This document shows, piece after piece, positions 1-7,618 of a DNA stretch of 64,000 nucleotides. Below the pieces are notes generated by a model. It was not told the DNA's origin. It ran no database searches and was given only the letters and a program-made list of their open reading frames with translations. The stretch comes from Curtobacterium sp. 'Ferrero' (GTDB taxonomy: Bacteria > Actinomycetota > Actinomycetes > Actinomycetales > Microbacteriaceae). The DNA lies in contig NZ_NXIA01000006.1 of the NCBI RefSeq assembly GCF_002412165.1, forward strand, positions 62,001-126,000, given 5' to 3'. A program made the translations under genes and the position numbers. Each line of letters starts with the position of its first letter. The stretch's first letter is position 1.

Positions 1-261
1 GGTGTGATCGTGCCGGAGGCCGACGTCGATGCCGTGCGGCAGCGACTCGCGCGGACCGAGGCCGACGTCCGGTCCCTCGGCTCGCCGCGGCCGGGGTCCG
101 TCACGGTGCTCACCGGGGCCGACGCGAAGGGGCTCGAGTTCGACGGGGTGCTGCTCGTCGACCCCGAGCGGGTCGGCGCGGACGCGGCGCGGGCTGCCGC
201 GGCGGTCTACGTCGCCATGACGCGGCCGACGCGGCGCCTGACGGTCGTCGACGTCGCCTGA
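1..261 (+). CDS. UvrD/HelD-type superfamily 1 helicase, C-terminal end (partial)
   Basis: The reading frame is open from base 1, so the 5' end lies outside the window; 86 residues remain. The tail contains KGLEFDGVLLVDP followed by YVAMTRPTRRLTVVDV. These are the last helicase motifs (V and VI region) of UvrD-like ATPases as found in HelD, which dissociates stalled RNA polymerase in Gram-positive bacteria. The family is clear. Whether it is HelD or a repair helicase cannot be decided from this fragment. The stop is followed by about 170 bases of inverted-repeat sequence without a gene. Confidence 0.75.
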   Translation, partial: GVIVPEADVDAVRQRLARTEADVRSLGSPRPGSVTVLTGADAKGLEFDGVLLVDPERVGADAARAAAAVYVAMTRPTRRLTVVDVA

Positions 262-282
262 GGCCCCACCCACCCGCGGCAG

Positions 283-413
283 GCGCGTGCCACGCCGCAC
301 GACCGGAGGCACGCTGCACCGTGGGCGCGCGTGGGTCGGAGCGGCCCGCGTCGTGCGCTGCCGCGCGTCGGACGGGAGGCGCGTGGCAGGCTGGCGCGGT
401 GCCTCCTGCCGGA
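283..413. repeat. cluster of GGAGGC/GCCTCC inverted motifs
   Basis: Three copies of a short motif lie between the helicase tail and the emfourin gene: CCGGAGGCACGCTGCAC near 303, CGGGAGGCGCGTGGCA near 370 and, inverted, GTGCCTCCTGCCGG near 401. The second and third can pair as a hairpin, which would terminate the convergent transcripts. They belong to the dispersed palindrome family also seen at 6053, 15741, 21119, 40144 and 53037. Confidence 0.5.
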
Positions 414-434
414 CAGGGCGCGGCGCAGCGCGGG

Positions 435-710
435 TCAGCCGGTGTCGGGGTCGCCCTCGTTGCGGACGCGGGACACCAGGGTCGCCCACTCCCCGTCGAG
501 GCGACTGCCCGGGATGGTCACCGAGCGCTCCTCGACCGTGATCGTCCACGTGAAGTCGTCGCGGACCGCGGGCGACGGCGCGGGGACCTCGTGGGGGAGC
601 GCGCCGACGAGCTCCCTCCACCCGTCGGGGTCGGCACAGGTGTCCGTGTCGACACGCCACCCCCGGGTGGTCCCGGCGAAGCCCCCGGTCCGGCGGACGG
701 CGATGTGCAT
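435..710 (-). CDS. emfourin-like inhibitor of M4 (protealysin-type) metalloprotease
   Basis: A 91-residue protein without a signal peptide, starting MHIAVRRTGGFAGTTRGW. It has the small beta-rich pattern of emfourin, the proteinaceous inhibitor encoded next to protealysin in other bacteria. It lies 32 bases downstream of the M4 protease gene on the same strand, so the two are probably co-transcribed. The expected role is to hold the protease inactive in the cytoplasm. The assignment rests on length, N-terminal pattern and the diagnostic neighbour; no alignment was possible. The ATG at 710 was chosen because no better start lies between it and the protease stop. Confidence 0.75.
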   Translation of the reverse strand: MHIAVRRTGGFAGTTRGWRVDTDTCADPDGWRELVGALPHEVPAPSPAVRDDFTWTITVEERSVTIPGSRLDGEWATLVSRVRNEGDPDTG

Positions 711-742
711 GCCCTGACCGTACGCCGGCGGCACCGGGCGGG

Positions 743-1792
743 TCAGCTCAGGACGCCGACGTCGCGCCAGGCCTGCTCGACCGCCGCGTGTTCGCGCGAT
801 CTGTCCCCGAAGCGCGAGGCCGCGGCCGTCACGGTCACGCCGGCGAACCCCGCGAAGTCGATCGACTTCGTCGTCGCGTCCGAGGTGAGCGCGTCCCACC
901 AGACCGCACCGGCACCGTCCCAGGCGTTGCCGCCGATCGCGGTGGCGGCGAGGTAGAACGCGTGGTTGGGGATGCCGGAGTTGGTGTGCACGCCGCCGTT
1001 GTCGTCCGTCGTGTCGACGTAGCCCGCCATCGTCGCCGGCTGCGGGTCCTTGCCGAGCACCGGGTCGTCGTAGGCCGTACCGGGGGCCTTCATGGACCGC
1101 AGGGCCACCCCGTGCACCCGAGGCGTGAAGAGGCCCTCGCCGATCAGCCACGAGGCCTGGTCGGCGGTCTGCTTCCGCGCGTACTGCAGCACCAGCGAGC
1201 CGAACACGTCGCTGATCGACTCGTTGAGCGCGCCCGACTGCCCCTCGTACGTCAGGTCCGCGGTGTACTGCGTGACACCGTGCGCGAGTTCGTGCCCGAT
1301 GACGTCGACCGCGATGGTGAAGCGTTCGAACACCTCGCCGTCGCCGTCCCCGAACACCATGCGGCTGCCGTCCCAGTAGGCGTTGTCGTAGTCGTGGCCG
1401 TAGTGAACCGTGGCGTCCAACGCCAGGCCCGCGCCGTCGATCGACACGCGCCCGAAGACGTCGAGCCAGAAGGCGTGCGTGTCCCCGAGGCCCGTCCAGG
1501 CCTCGTCGACGGCAGCGTCCCCGGTCGCCGGGTCGCCCTCGCGACGGACGACGTCGCCCGGCAGCGTGGTGGTCCCGTGTGCGTCGGAGATCGTGCGCTG
1601 CGGGGAGCGGTCGAGCGCCCCGGCCACCGGCTCCGGCGCGTTGCGGACCTCGTGCTTCGGCCGCTGGACGACCTCGAGCGAGGCGAGCGCGGTGCGGGCG
1701 GCCGACGCGGCCCGGGGGAAGTCCGCCGCGTCGGCGACGGCGCGGAGGAGGTACGGCGGGACGACGGAGTGGATCCGGGCGGTCGGGGTCAT
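743..1792 (-). CDS. protealysin-like M4 family zinc metalloprotease
   Basis: A 349-residue neutral protease of the thermolysin family. Zinc ligands are visible: H167-E-L-A-H171 and E191 in NESISD, with the substrate-binding HTNSGIPNHAF further on. There is no signal peptide. The N terminus carries PPYLL at residues 12-16, matching the short propeptide motif of protealysin-type members, unlike the long FTP propeptides of secreted thermolysins. The start is the ATG at 1792; GTG at 1798 and TTG at 1804 are possible. The emfourin-like inhibitor follows immediately. Family knowledge suggests a cytoplasmic or non-classically exported protease acting in host or competitor interaction; the sequence does not show the target. 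Confidence 0.88.
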   Translation of the reverse strand: MTPTARIHSVVPPYLLRAVADAADFPRAASAARTALASLEVVQRPKHEVRNAPEPVAGALDRSPQRTISDAHGTTTLPGDVVRREGDPATGDAAVDEAWTGLGDTHAFWLDVFGRVSIDGAGLALDATVHYGHDYDNAYWDGSRMVFGDGDGEVFERFTIAVDVIGHELAHGVTQYTADLTYEGQSGALNESISDVFGSLVLQYARKQTADQASWLIGEGLFTPRVHGVALRSMKAPGTAYDDPVLGKDPQPATMAGYVDTTDDNGGVHTNSGIPNHAFYLAATAIGGNAWDGAGAVWWDALTSDATTKSIDFAGFAGVTVTAAASRFGDRSREHAAVEQAWRDVGVLS

Positions 1793-1809
1793 GGCGACAT
1801 GCAACCACC

Positions 1810-1861
1810 GGGGTCCGACAGCGCGGTCAGTCCGCGGGGTCCGACAGCGCGGTCAGTCCGC
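1810..1861. repeat. 26-bp direct tandem duplication at the GH6 stop codon
   Basis: Two identical adjacent 26-base units beginning GGGGTCCGACAGCGCGGTCA run from 1810 and 1836. The second copy contains the GH6 stop codon (1853-1855), so the duplication created the spacer between this gene and the protease without altering either product. Confidence 0.8.
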
Positions 1862-2917
1862 TCTGCGGTTGGCGACGAGCGCCAGGGCGTACGACTCCCA
1901 CCACTGCCCGGCCGCGGGACCGCCGTTGCAGGTGCCGTCGCTGAGCCCCGGCGTCTTGACCCAGAGCAGGGCGTCCAGCCGGGTGGTGCCGCGGGTGACG
2001 TGCGGCGTCTGCCCGAGTCCGGCGCCCCGGGGGTTGCACCAGGTGCCGCGCCAGCCCCGCCCGTTCCGGGAGACGTCGATGACGAAGTGCGGGTCCCCGC
2101 CGATCCGGTCGGCGAGCTCGTCCGCGTAGGTCCGCTCGGTGTCGACGCGGTAGAAGTTCGACACGTTGGTGAAGAACCCCTGCGTCCGGTCGACGCCGGC
2201 GTCCCGCAGCCACCGGGCCTGCGTGGCGACGGGGACACGGCGTTCGTTGCCGCCGTCGAGGTACACCGTCAGCCCGTGCCCGCTGAGCGCGTCGACGGCC
2301 TGGTGCAGCAGCGGCAGCCGCGTCGACCGGAGTCGAGGGCACACCTGGATCTGCGCGATCGAGTCGGGTTCGACGAGCACGACGGCGTGGCTGCCCGCCA
2401 TCGCCCGCGCCGCCGATCGCACCCACGGCACGTAGCCGGAGGCCGAGTTCCCGCCCGCTGAGTAGTGGCCGCAGTCGCGGTCCGGCACGTCGTAGAGGAC
2501 GAAGACGGGGGTGCGGTGCTGCTCCCGGGCGTGCTGGACCACCTGCCGGACGGTCTGACGGGTCCTCGTGGTCGAGTCGTCGGTGAGCCAGGTGGCGATC
2601 GGCTGGTCCGCGATGACGGCGATCTCGGCCGCGGTGGAGTCCTGCCCGGCCGCCCGGGCCGCGGTCTCGCGCTGCCGCGCCGGGTTCAGCGCACCGGGCT
2701 GCGTCGCGAGTCCGCCCGGGAACGCCTGCGCGGCGGTCGACCGGTGCACGACCCCGCGGCGATCGTCCAGGGGCTCGTCGTGCGGGTGGACGAGGACGCC
2801 CGCCAGGACGAACGCGCCGACGAGTCCGATCGTCCCGCCGATCCACCACCACTGCCGGCGCGCCGACGACCGCCGTCCCCGTGGCGAGCGGTTCCCCTGG
2901 TCCGTCATGGGGTCCAT
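1853..2917 (-). CDS. membrane-anchored glycoside hydrolase family 6 (endo-beta-1,4-glucanase)
   Basis: 354 residues. A positively charged N terminus and a hydrophobic segment at about 23-45 form a signal anchor, so the enzyme should act outside the membrane. GH6 signatures are present: LYDVPDRDCGHYSAGG at about 141-156 with catalytic-region Asp146/Asp148, LVEPDSIAQI at 181-190, the cysteines at 149 and near WCNP, and DVSRNG toward the end. GH6 enzymes cleave beta-1,4-glucan with inversion; cellulose or mixed-linkage plant glucans are the likely substrates. No cellulose-binding module is visible. The ATG at 2917 follows GGGAG at good spacing. Confidence 0.87.
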   Translation of the reverse strand: MDPMTDQGNRSPRGRRSSARRQWWWIGGTIGLVGAFVLAGVLVHPHDEPLDDRRGVVHRSTAAQAFPGGLATQPGALNPARQRETAARAAGQDSTAAEIAVIADQPIATWLTDDSTTRTRQTVRQVVQHAREQHRTPVFVLYDVPDRDCGHYSAGGNSASGYVPWVRSAARAMAGSHAVVLVEPDSIAQIQVCPRLRSTRLPLLHQAVDALSGHGLTVYLDGGNERRVPVATQARWLRDAGVDRTQGFFTNVSNFYRVDTERTYADELADRIGGDPHFVIDVSRNGRGWRGTWCNPRGAGLGQTPHVTRGTTRLDALLWVKTPGLSDGTCNGGPAAGQWWESYALALVANRRAD

Positions 2918-3012
2918 CGTCGCAGGCTCCCGGCGGCAGCGGGGAGTCGCTCGGGGCGATCTGCCAGGCGTGGGCCAGCCGATCCCGAGCGTCGGTGCGG
3001 CAGACTCTGCGG

Positions 3013-3459
3013 ATGCTCCGGAAACTCCTCCTCCTCGCCCTGACCGTCGGGTACGCGTGGGTGATCTGGCGGATGACCCTCACGCCCCAGGTGTTCACGG
3101 CCGCGCAGAGCTCGCTCGTCGAGCACGCCATCCGGTGGGCCCAGCGTCTGACCGGGAGCACCTGGCTGTCGTACGACCGCACCGAGTTCCTCGCGAACAT
3201 CGCGATGTTCGTGCCGGTCGGCATGCTCGCCGCCGCGTGGCTGCCCCGCCGGTGGTGGGTGCTCGGCGCGCTCGTCGCCGTCGCCCTCTCCAGCGGCATC
3301 GAGCTGTACCAGGGCGCCTACCTGCCGAACCGCGTGTCCGACCCCCGCGACGTACTGTCGAACGGCCTCGGCGGACTCCTCGGGGCGACCCTCGCCGGCC
3401 TGTTCCGGAGCCTGCTGCCGGCCCGTCGGCGACGGCGCCTGCGACCCCGGACGGCATGA
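3013..3459 (+). CDS. VanZ family membrane protein
   Basis: 148 residues with about four membrane segments (roughly 4-20, 60-78, 84-100 and 118-135). The conserved VanZ pattern of a loop NIAMFVPVGMLAA followed by an SSGIELYQ helix and RVSDPRDVLSNGLGGLLGA is clear. VanZ-like proteins lie in the cytoplasmic membrane and influence glycopeptide sensitivity in some species; their biochemical role is not settled. It is divergent from the GH6 gene with about 95 bases between the starts. ATG 3013 is preferred because longer frames upstream would overlap the GH6 start. Confidence 0.8.
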   Translation: MLRKLLLLALTVGYAWVIWRMTLTPQVFTAAQSSLVEHAIRWAQRLTGSTWLSYDRTEFLANIAMFVPVGMLAAAWLPRRWWVLGALVAVALSSGIELYQGAYLPNRVSDPRDVLSNGLGGLLGATLAGLFRSLLPARRRRRLRPRTA

Positions 3460-3467
3460 TCCTCTGG

Positions 3468-3473
3468 TAGTCT
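3468..3473 (+). promoter_or_regulatory. candidate -10 element of rpsO
   Basis: TAGTCT lies about 88 bases before the rpsO start, just after the VanZ stop codon. No convincing -35 is seen, as usual in this genome. The implied leader ends in AGGAAAGGGG, a strong ribosome binding site. Confidence 0.45.
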
Positions 3474-3561
3474 TCTCCGGTTGCCGTCGAACGGCCGCGG
3501 ACAAAGAGCGCTCGTGCAGCAGGCACGGGCACCGCGCAACGGACAGGAAAGGGGATCATCC

Positions 3562-3831
3562 ATGGCACTTGACGCGAAGGTCAAGCAGGAGATCATCGAA
3601 GAGTACGCGACCCACCCGGGCGACACCGGATCCCCCGAGGTCCAGGTCGCCGTTCTGACGCGTCGCATCAACGACCTGAACGAGCACCTCAAGGAGCACA
3701 AGCACGACCACCACTCGCGTCGTGGTCTGCTGCTCATGGTCGGTCAGCGTCGCCGCCTCCTCGGTTACCTCGCCGACGTGGACATCAACCGCTACCGTGC
3801 GCTCATCGAGCGCCTCGGCCTGCGCCGCTGA
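3562..3831 (+). CDS. rpsO: 30S ribosomal protein S15
   Basis: 89 residues, the standard S15 length. The conserved core includes [25 protein letters not shown] and [16 protein letters not shown]15 binds the central domain of 16S rRNA early in 30S assembly. The start is fixed by AGGAAAGGGG eight bases upstream. It is followed by a strong terminator. The usual partner pnp lies 3.8 kb downstream instead of adjacent, with flavin genes and a secreted protein in between. Confidence 0.98.
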   Translation: MALDAKVKQEIIEEYATHPGDTGSPEVQVAVLTRRINDLNEHLKEHKHDHHSRRGLLLMVGQRRRLLGYLADVDINRYRALIERLGLRR

Positions 3832-3855
3832 GTCCCACGCGGACACTGCTCGACT

Positions 3856-3889
3856 GAACGCCCGGTCTTCCTCGGAAGACCGGGCGTTC
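3856..3889 (+). terminator. intrinsic-type hairpin after rpsO
   Basis: A perfect 15-bp stem (GAACGCCCGGTCTTC paired with its complement) closed by the loop CTCG. There is no long T run, as is common for actinobacterial terminators. Confidence 0.85.
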
Positions 3890-3995
3890 GTCCGTTCCCG
3901 GCCGGGAGGCCCGTGGTGACCGGGCGGGAATGGTTGCGCCCGTCGCGCGGTTCGGTACGATGTTCATGCAAACGCATCGAAAGTCGGGAACCACC

Positions 3996-4607
3996 ATGAC
4001 CACCATCGCCGTCGTCTCCGCAGGACTCTCGGACCCCAGCTCCACCCGGCTGCTCGCCGATCGCCTCGGCCAGGCCGCCGTCGACGCCCTGCGCGCCGAG
4101 GGTACCTCCGCCGCGATCCGGCACGTCGAACTCCGACCGCTCGCGCACGAGGTCGTCGACGCGATGCTGACCGGCTTCGCCGCACCGGCGCTCGCGGAGG
4201 CGATCGCCACGGTCGTCGAGGCCGACGCCGTCGTGTTCGTCACGCCGGTGTTCACAGCGGGGGTGAGCGGGCTCGCGAAGTCGTTCCTCGACGTGCTCGA
4301 CAAGGACGCCCTGACCGACACGCCCGTGCTCCTCGGTGCGACCGGGGGCACGGCCCGGCACTCGCTGGCCCTCGAGCACGCCCTCCGCCCCGTGTTCGCC
4401 TACCTCCGCGCCGCGGTGGTCCCGACCGGCGTGTTCGCCGCGACGGAGGACTGGGGGAGCGACGAAGCCGCCCTGGACGCACGCATCCGCCGGGCCGGCG
4501 GCGACCTCGCCTGGGCGATCCGGGCCTCCCGTCGGGCGCCGCAGCAGGCGGACGCCCTGCCGGCCACGCCGGACTTCGCGACCCTCCTCGGCGGTCTGCA
4601 GCGCTGA
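3996..4607 (+). CDS. NAD(P)H-dependent FMN reductase (flavodoxin-like fold)
   Basis: 203 residues beginning MTTIAVVSAGLSDPSSTRLLADRL, the phosphate-binding first loop of flavodoxin-like FMN reductases. VVFVTPVFTAGVSGLAKSFLDVL at about 75-100 forms the second flavin-binding loop. It resembles the CE1759 group of actinobacterial reductases. It should reduce FMN with NADPH in the cytoplasm. The downstream Ser/Thr-rich protein and ApbE make a small flavin cluster. ATG 3996 has GGGA about six bases upstream; in-frame ATGs at 3960 and 3966 lack a site. Confidence 0.8.
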   Translation: MTTIAVVSAGLSDPSSTRLLADRLGQAAVDALRAEGTSAAIRHVELRPLAHEVVDAMLTGFAAPALAEAIATVVEADAVVFVTPVFTAGVSGLAKSFLDVLDKDALTDTPVLLGATGGTARHSLALEHALRPVFAYLRAAVVPTGVFAATEDWGSDEAALDARIRRAGGDLAWAIRASRRAPQQADALPATPDFATLLGGLQR

Positions 4608-4715
4608 TCGGAGGATCCGAACGGTACGGACGGAGCGTCCAGCCGGGACACAGCTCCCACCGAACCCGCTCATGGATCCGCCGGGGAACCTCGTCATGAC
4701 GGACGAGGAGGAACG

Positions 4716-5039
4716 ATGGGCTTCACGAACAGGTTCAAGACGACCAGCTCCCTGGTGAGCCTCGGCGGTCTGGTGGTCGCGATGGTCACCGGCGCCGGGG
4801 TGTGGATCGGGCACGAGCAGGGCACGAGCGACACCGGGACCAGCACGAGCACGAGCGGCAGCACCACGAGCGGCAGCTCCGGCAGCAGCTCGAGCGGCAG
4901 CAGCGACAACTCGAACTCGACCGGAAGCAGCGACAGCTCCAGCTCGACCGGCTCCAGCAGCGACAGCTCCAGCACGAGCTCCGGCGTGACGCAGGGCAAC
5001 AGCAACTCCTCGTCCGACGCCACCACCACGGGGTCCTGA
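4716..5039 (+). CDS. small membrane-anchored Ser/Thr/Gly-rich protein next to apbE
   Basis: 107 residues. Residues 1-14 are basic and 15-33 hydrophobic (LVSLGGLVVAMVTGAGVWIG), so it is a signal-anchored or exported protein. The rest is almost only S, T, G, D and N, a disordered tail. GGACGAGGAGGA precedes the ATG. The stop lies one base before the apbE GTG, so the two are translationally linked. I do not recognise a family. A substrate role for ApbE is possible by position, but no exact flavinylation motif (D-x-x-[ST]-G-A-[ST]) is present; the nearest string is DATTTGS at the C terminus. Confidence 0.7.
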   Translation: MGFTNRFKTTSSLVSLGGLVVAMVTGAGVWIGHEQGTSDTGTSTSTSGSTTSGSSGSSSSGSSDNSNSTGSSDSSSSTGSSSDSSSTSSGVTQGNSNSSSDATTTGS

Positions 5040-5040
5040 C

Positions 5041-5991
5041 GTGCGCGCCGCCACCGAGTGGGAACTCTGGACCACCACCGCCCGCGTCGTGCTCGACCAC
5101 CGGGACCGACGCCACCTCGCCGCCGCCGAGGCCTGCGTCCGCGAGGTCACCGACGCCGTCGACGCCGCCTGCAGCCGTTTCCGCAGCGACTCCGAGCTCG
5201 AGGCGCGCGCCGCCGAGCTCGAACGCGGTGCCGAGGTCTCGCCGCTCCTCGCCTCCCTCGTGCACCAGGCGCTCGACGCCGCACGGCTCAGCGAGGGCGA
5301 CGTCGACCCGACCCTCGGGTCCCGCATGGTCTCCCTCGGCTACGACGCGGCGTTCGCCACCGACGGGTCACCCCACCCGGCAGCCGCCACGCGCGACGAG
5401 CGCGGTCCCGGTGCCGTCGCCGCGTCGCTCGACACGCGACCGGCGTGGCAGCGCATCCTGCTGTCTGGCACGTTCCTCCGGCTCCCCGTCGGCGTCCGTC
5501 TCGACCTCGGTGCAACGGCGAAGGCCGCCGCGGCCGACATGGCGGCGGCGCGCATCACCGCGCGGCTCGGGATCGGTGCGCTCGTGTCGCTCGGCGGCGA
5601 CGTCGCGACGGCCGGCCCCGACCCGTCCGGCGGCTGGCAGGTGCGGGTGCAGGACCTCGAGTCCGACCCCGTCGACCACGTGCGCATCGCCTCCGGGTGG
5701 TCGGTCGCCACGTCGAGCACGCAGAAGCGGCGCTGGGAGCAGGACGGCCACGCCCGGCACCACATCCTCGACCCGCGGTGGGGGCTCCCGGCCGAGCCGG
5801 TGTGGCGCTCGGTCACGGTGGTCGCGCCCTCGTGCGTCACCGCGAACACCATGACGACGTCGGCGATCGTGCGCGGTCGCGGCGCCCCCGCGATGCTGCG
5901 CGCCAGCGGGCGTGCGGCCCGCCTCGTGTCCGCCACGGGCGAGGTCATCCGCCTGGGCGGCTGGCCCGCAGAGGACCTCCGGGCCGCCTGA
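5041..5991 (+). CDS. apbE: FAD:protein FMN transferase (ApbE)
   Basis: 316 residues. ApbE family features are LDLGATAKAAAADMAAARI (about 159-177), LVSLGGDVATAGP (about 181-193) with the metal/FAD-binding GGD, and HHILDPRWGLP with the later NTMTTSAIVRG. The enzyme attaches FMN covalently to Thr/Ser of exported redox proteins. No signal peptide or lipobox is visible, so it may act inside or be exported otherwise. GTG start directly follows the stop of the Ser/Thr-rich gene. Its usual partners (FMN-binding domain protein, ferric reductase) are not seen here. Confidence 0.88.
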   Translation: MRAATEWELWTTTARVVLDHRDRRHLAAAEACVREVTDAVDAACSRFRSDSELEARAAELERGAEVSPLLASLVHQALDAARLSEGDVDPTLGSRMVSLGYDAAFATDGSPHPAAATRDERGPGAVAASLDTRPAWQRILLSGTFLRLPVGVRLDLGATAKAAAADMAAARITARLGIGALVSLGGDVATAGPDPSGGWQVRVQDLESDPVDHVRIASGWSVATSSTQKRRWEQDGHARHHILDPRWGLPAEPVWRSVTVVAPSCVTANTMTTSAIVRGRGAPAMLRASGRAARLVSATGEVIRLGGWPAEDLRAA

Positions 5992-6052
5992 CGTCCTGCC
6001 GGCCGACCCCGCGGACGGCGACGGCCGCGTCGTCGTGGAGGCGACCGACCGT

Positions 6053-6096
6053 CGGACGCCAGGCCCGTGGCGGCGCCGCCACGGGCCTCCCGTCCG
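6053..6096. terminator. 28-bp perfect palindrome between convergent genes
   Basis: Bases 6061-6088 are a perfect palindrome whose half is AGGCCCGTGGCGGC, extended on both sides by CGGACG/CGTCCG. It separates apbE from the convergent secreted-protein gene and can serve as a bidirectional terminator. The same 28 bases occur within a longer palindrome at 53037. Confidence 0.75.
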
Positions 6097-6108
6097 CCAC
6101 CGGTCGGG

Positions 6109-7314
6109 TCAGTACCAGTGCGGGTTCTCGCTCATCTCGTGGCTCCACGCCGCGCAGGGCGACCCGTAGGCGTCGTGGATGTACGCGAGGCCCCAGTTGA
6201 TCTGCGTGGCCGCGTTCGTCCGCCAGTCCGCCCCGGCGACGGCCATCTTGTCGGCCGGGAGCGCCTGCGGGATGCCGTACGCGCCGCTCGACACGTTGAG
6301 GGCGTTGGCCCGCCACCCGGACTCCTGCGTCCACAGCGACACGAGGCAGCCCATCTGGTCGGAGCCCCAGCCGTACGCGCCGATCGCGCTCCGGGCGTAC
6401 GCCTGGGCGCCCACCGGGTCGACGACCACACCGCCGGTGCTCGGGTAGTTCGTGCCGGAACCCCCGCTCGTGCTGCTGCTGCTCGGGTTCGCCGCTGCAG
6501 CCGCCTGCTGTTCCTGCTGCTTCGCCGCTGCCTCTGCACGACGGCGCCGCTGCTCCGCCTCCTGCGCGGCGACCTGCAGCCCGAGCTCGTAGCCGCGCTC
6601 CTTCGCCGCGGTGGTGTCCTTGAGCGACGCGAGTTGGGCGTACAGCTCGTCGCTGTGCTGCTGGGTGTCCGCGACGGCGGCCTGCGCCGTCTCCTCGGCG
6701 GCGGTCGCCGCATCCGACTTCTCCTGCGCCGCGTCCGCGAGCTGCGCACGCTCGTCCTCGGCGCGCTGCGCCTGGTCGTGGAGGGACGACGCCGTCCGCG
6801 CCGCGACCGACGCGTCGTCCATCACCCCGGCCCACGTGGACGAGAGCTGGTCGAGCGCGCCGAGCTGGTACAGCAGCTGCCCCGGGTCCTTCGTCGTCGC
6901 GATCCGGGTGGTCATCTGGTCGGTGGTGCCGTCGCGGTAGAGGTTCGCGGCCAGCTGGCCGGCGCGCTGCTGGGCGCGCTCGGCGGTCGCCGACGCGCTG
7001 TCGGCCTGGGCCTGGAGGCTCGTGGCGGTCTGGGTGGCGGTCGCCAGGTCCGCCTCGGCGCGGTCCGCCGCCTCGGAGGCGGTGATCGCGGCGGCCGACT
7101 TCGCCGCCGCGTCGGCCTGCACCTGGTGCAGCGCGGTCTGGACCCGGTCCACCTCGGCCTGCTTCGCCTGCTCGTTCCCCTTCGCGGCCTGGACGTCCTG
7201 CCACGTCGGGTAGCTGGTCGCGCTGGCCGGTACCGCGGTGACGAACGGGGCGACGAGCACGCCCGCGACCACGGCGGCCACGACGAACCCTCGCCCGGAC
7301 TGGGGGAGGCGCAT
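6109..7314 (-). CDS. secreted coiled-coil protein with C-terminal lysozyme/transglycosylase-like domain
   Basis: 401 residues. A signal peptide covers about 1-32 (hydrophobic core VVAAVVAGVLVAPFVTAV, cleavage after PASA). Residues 40-260 are Ala/Gln-rich heptads forming a long coiled coil, followed by a Ser/Gly linker at about 275-290. The C-terminal 100 residues carry WTQESGWRANALN with candidate catalytic Glu331, AYGIPQALP and INWGLAYIHDAYG, as in the soluble lytic transglycosylase or aggregation-promoting-factor group. It probably cleaves or binds peptidoglycan at the cell surface. The ATG at 7314 lies eight bases after TACCGT, so translation is probably leaderless. Confidence 0.8.
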   Translation of the reverse strand: MRLPQSGRGFVVAAVVAGVLVAPFVTAVPASATSYPTWQDVQAAKGNEQAKQAEVDRVQTALHQVQADAAAKSAAAITASEAADRAEADLATATQTATSLQAQADSASATAERAQQRAGQLAANLYRDGTTDQMTTRIATTKDPGQLLYQLGALDQLSSTWAGVMDDASVAARTASSLHDQAQRAEDERAQLADAAQEKSDAATAAEETAQAAVADTQQHSDELYAQLASLKDTTAAKERGYELGLQVAAQEAEQRRRRAEAAAKQQEQQAAAAANPSSSSTSGGSGTNYPSTGGVVVDPVGAQAYARSAIGAYGWGSDQMGCLVSLWTQESGWRANALNVSSGAYGIPQALPADKMAVAGADWRTNAATQINWGLAYIHDAYGSPCAAWSHEMSENPHWY

Positions 7315-7321
7315 GGACCGT

Positions 7322-7327
7322 ACGGTA
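7322..7327 (-). promoter_or_regulatory. -10 element of the secreted coiled-coil protein gene
   Basis: TACCGT on the minus strand ends eight bases before the ATG at 7314, the spacing expected for a leaderless transcript. Confidence 0.5.
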
Positions 7328-7381
7328 CCGGCGACTCGTGCGTTCGTCGTGCGCCTCGCCCGCCGAGTGCCTGAGGACTGG

Positions 7382-7387
7382 TAAAGT
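7382..7387 (+). promoter_or_regulatory. -10 element of pnp with long structured leader
   Basis: TAAAGT gives a predicted start near 7394 and a leader of about 225 bases. A compact hairpin lies at 7397-7414 (CCGGGGA, loop CCGT, TCCCCGG). Long leaders are typical of pnp genes, which are often autoregulated through RNA cleavage. Confidence 0.5.
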
Positions 7388-7618
7388 CCTGTCCGTCCGG
7401 GGACCGTTCCCCGGGCGGCCGTCCGGGGGCTACTCCGGGCGACACACCAACACTGCGCAGACCGGGCACGGAGCTGGTCATCGGTGGTGGCTCGCGGGCG
7501 ACGACGTGTCCCGAGTGCTTCTACTGCTGGCCAGACATGCGTCCCGACTCCCTCGGCGCGCACGCACCGCCGTGTGCCGTCGCCGGGTCTGCCGAGAACA
7601 CGTCAAGGAGGCACCCTT

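Noticed and set aside
3890..3995. FMN riboswitch upstream of the FMN reductase
   Set aside because: The gap is too short and lacks the conserved multi-helix FMN aptamer sequence.
4995..5036. ApbE flavinylation site in the Ser/Thr-rich protein
   Set aside because: DATTTGS lacks the required G-A after the modified residue; the match is too weak to call.
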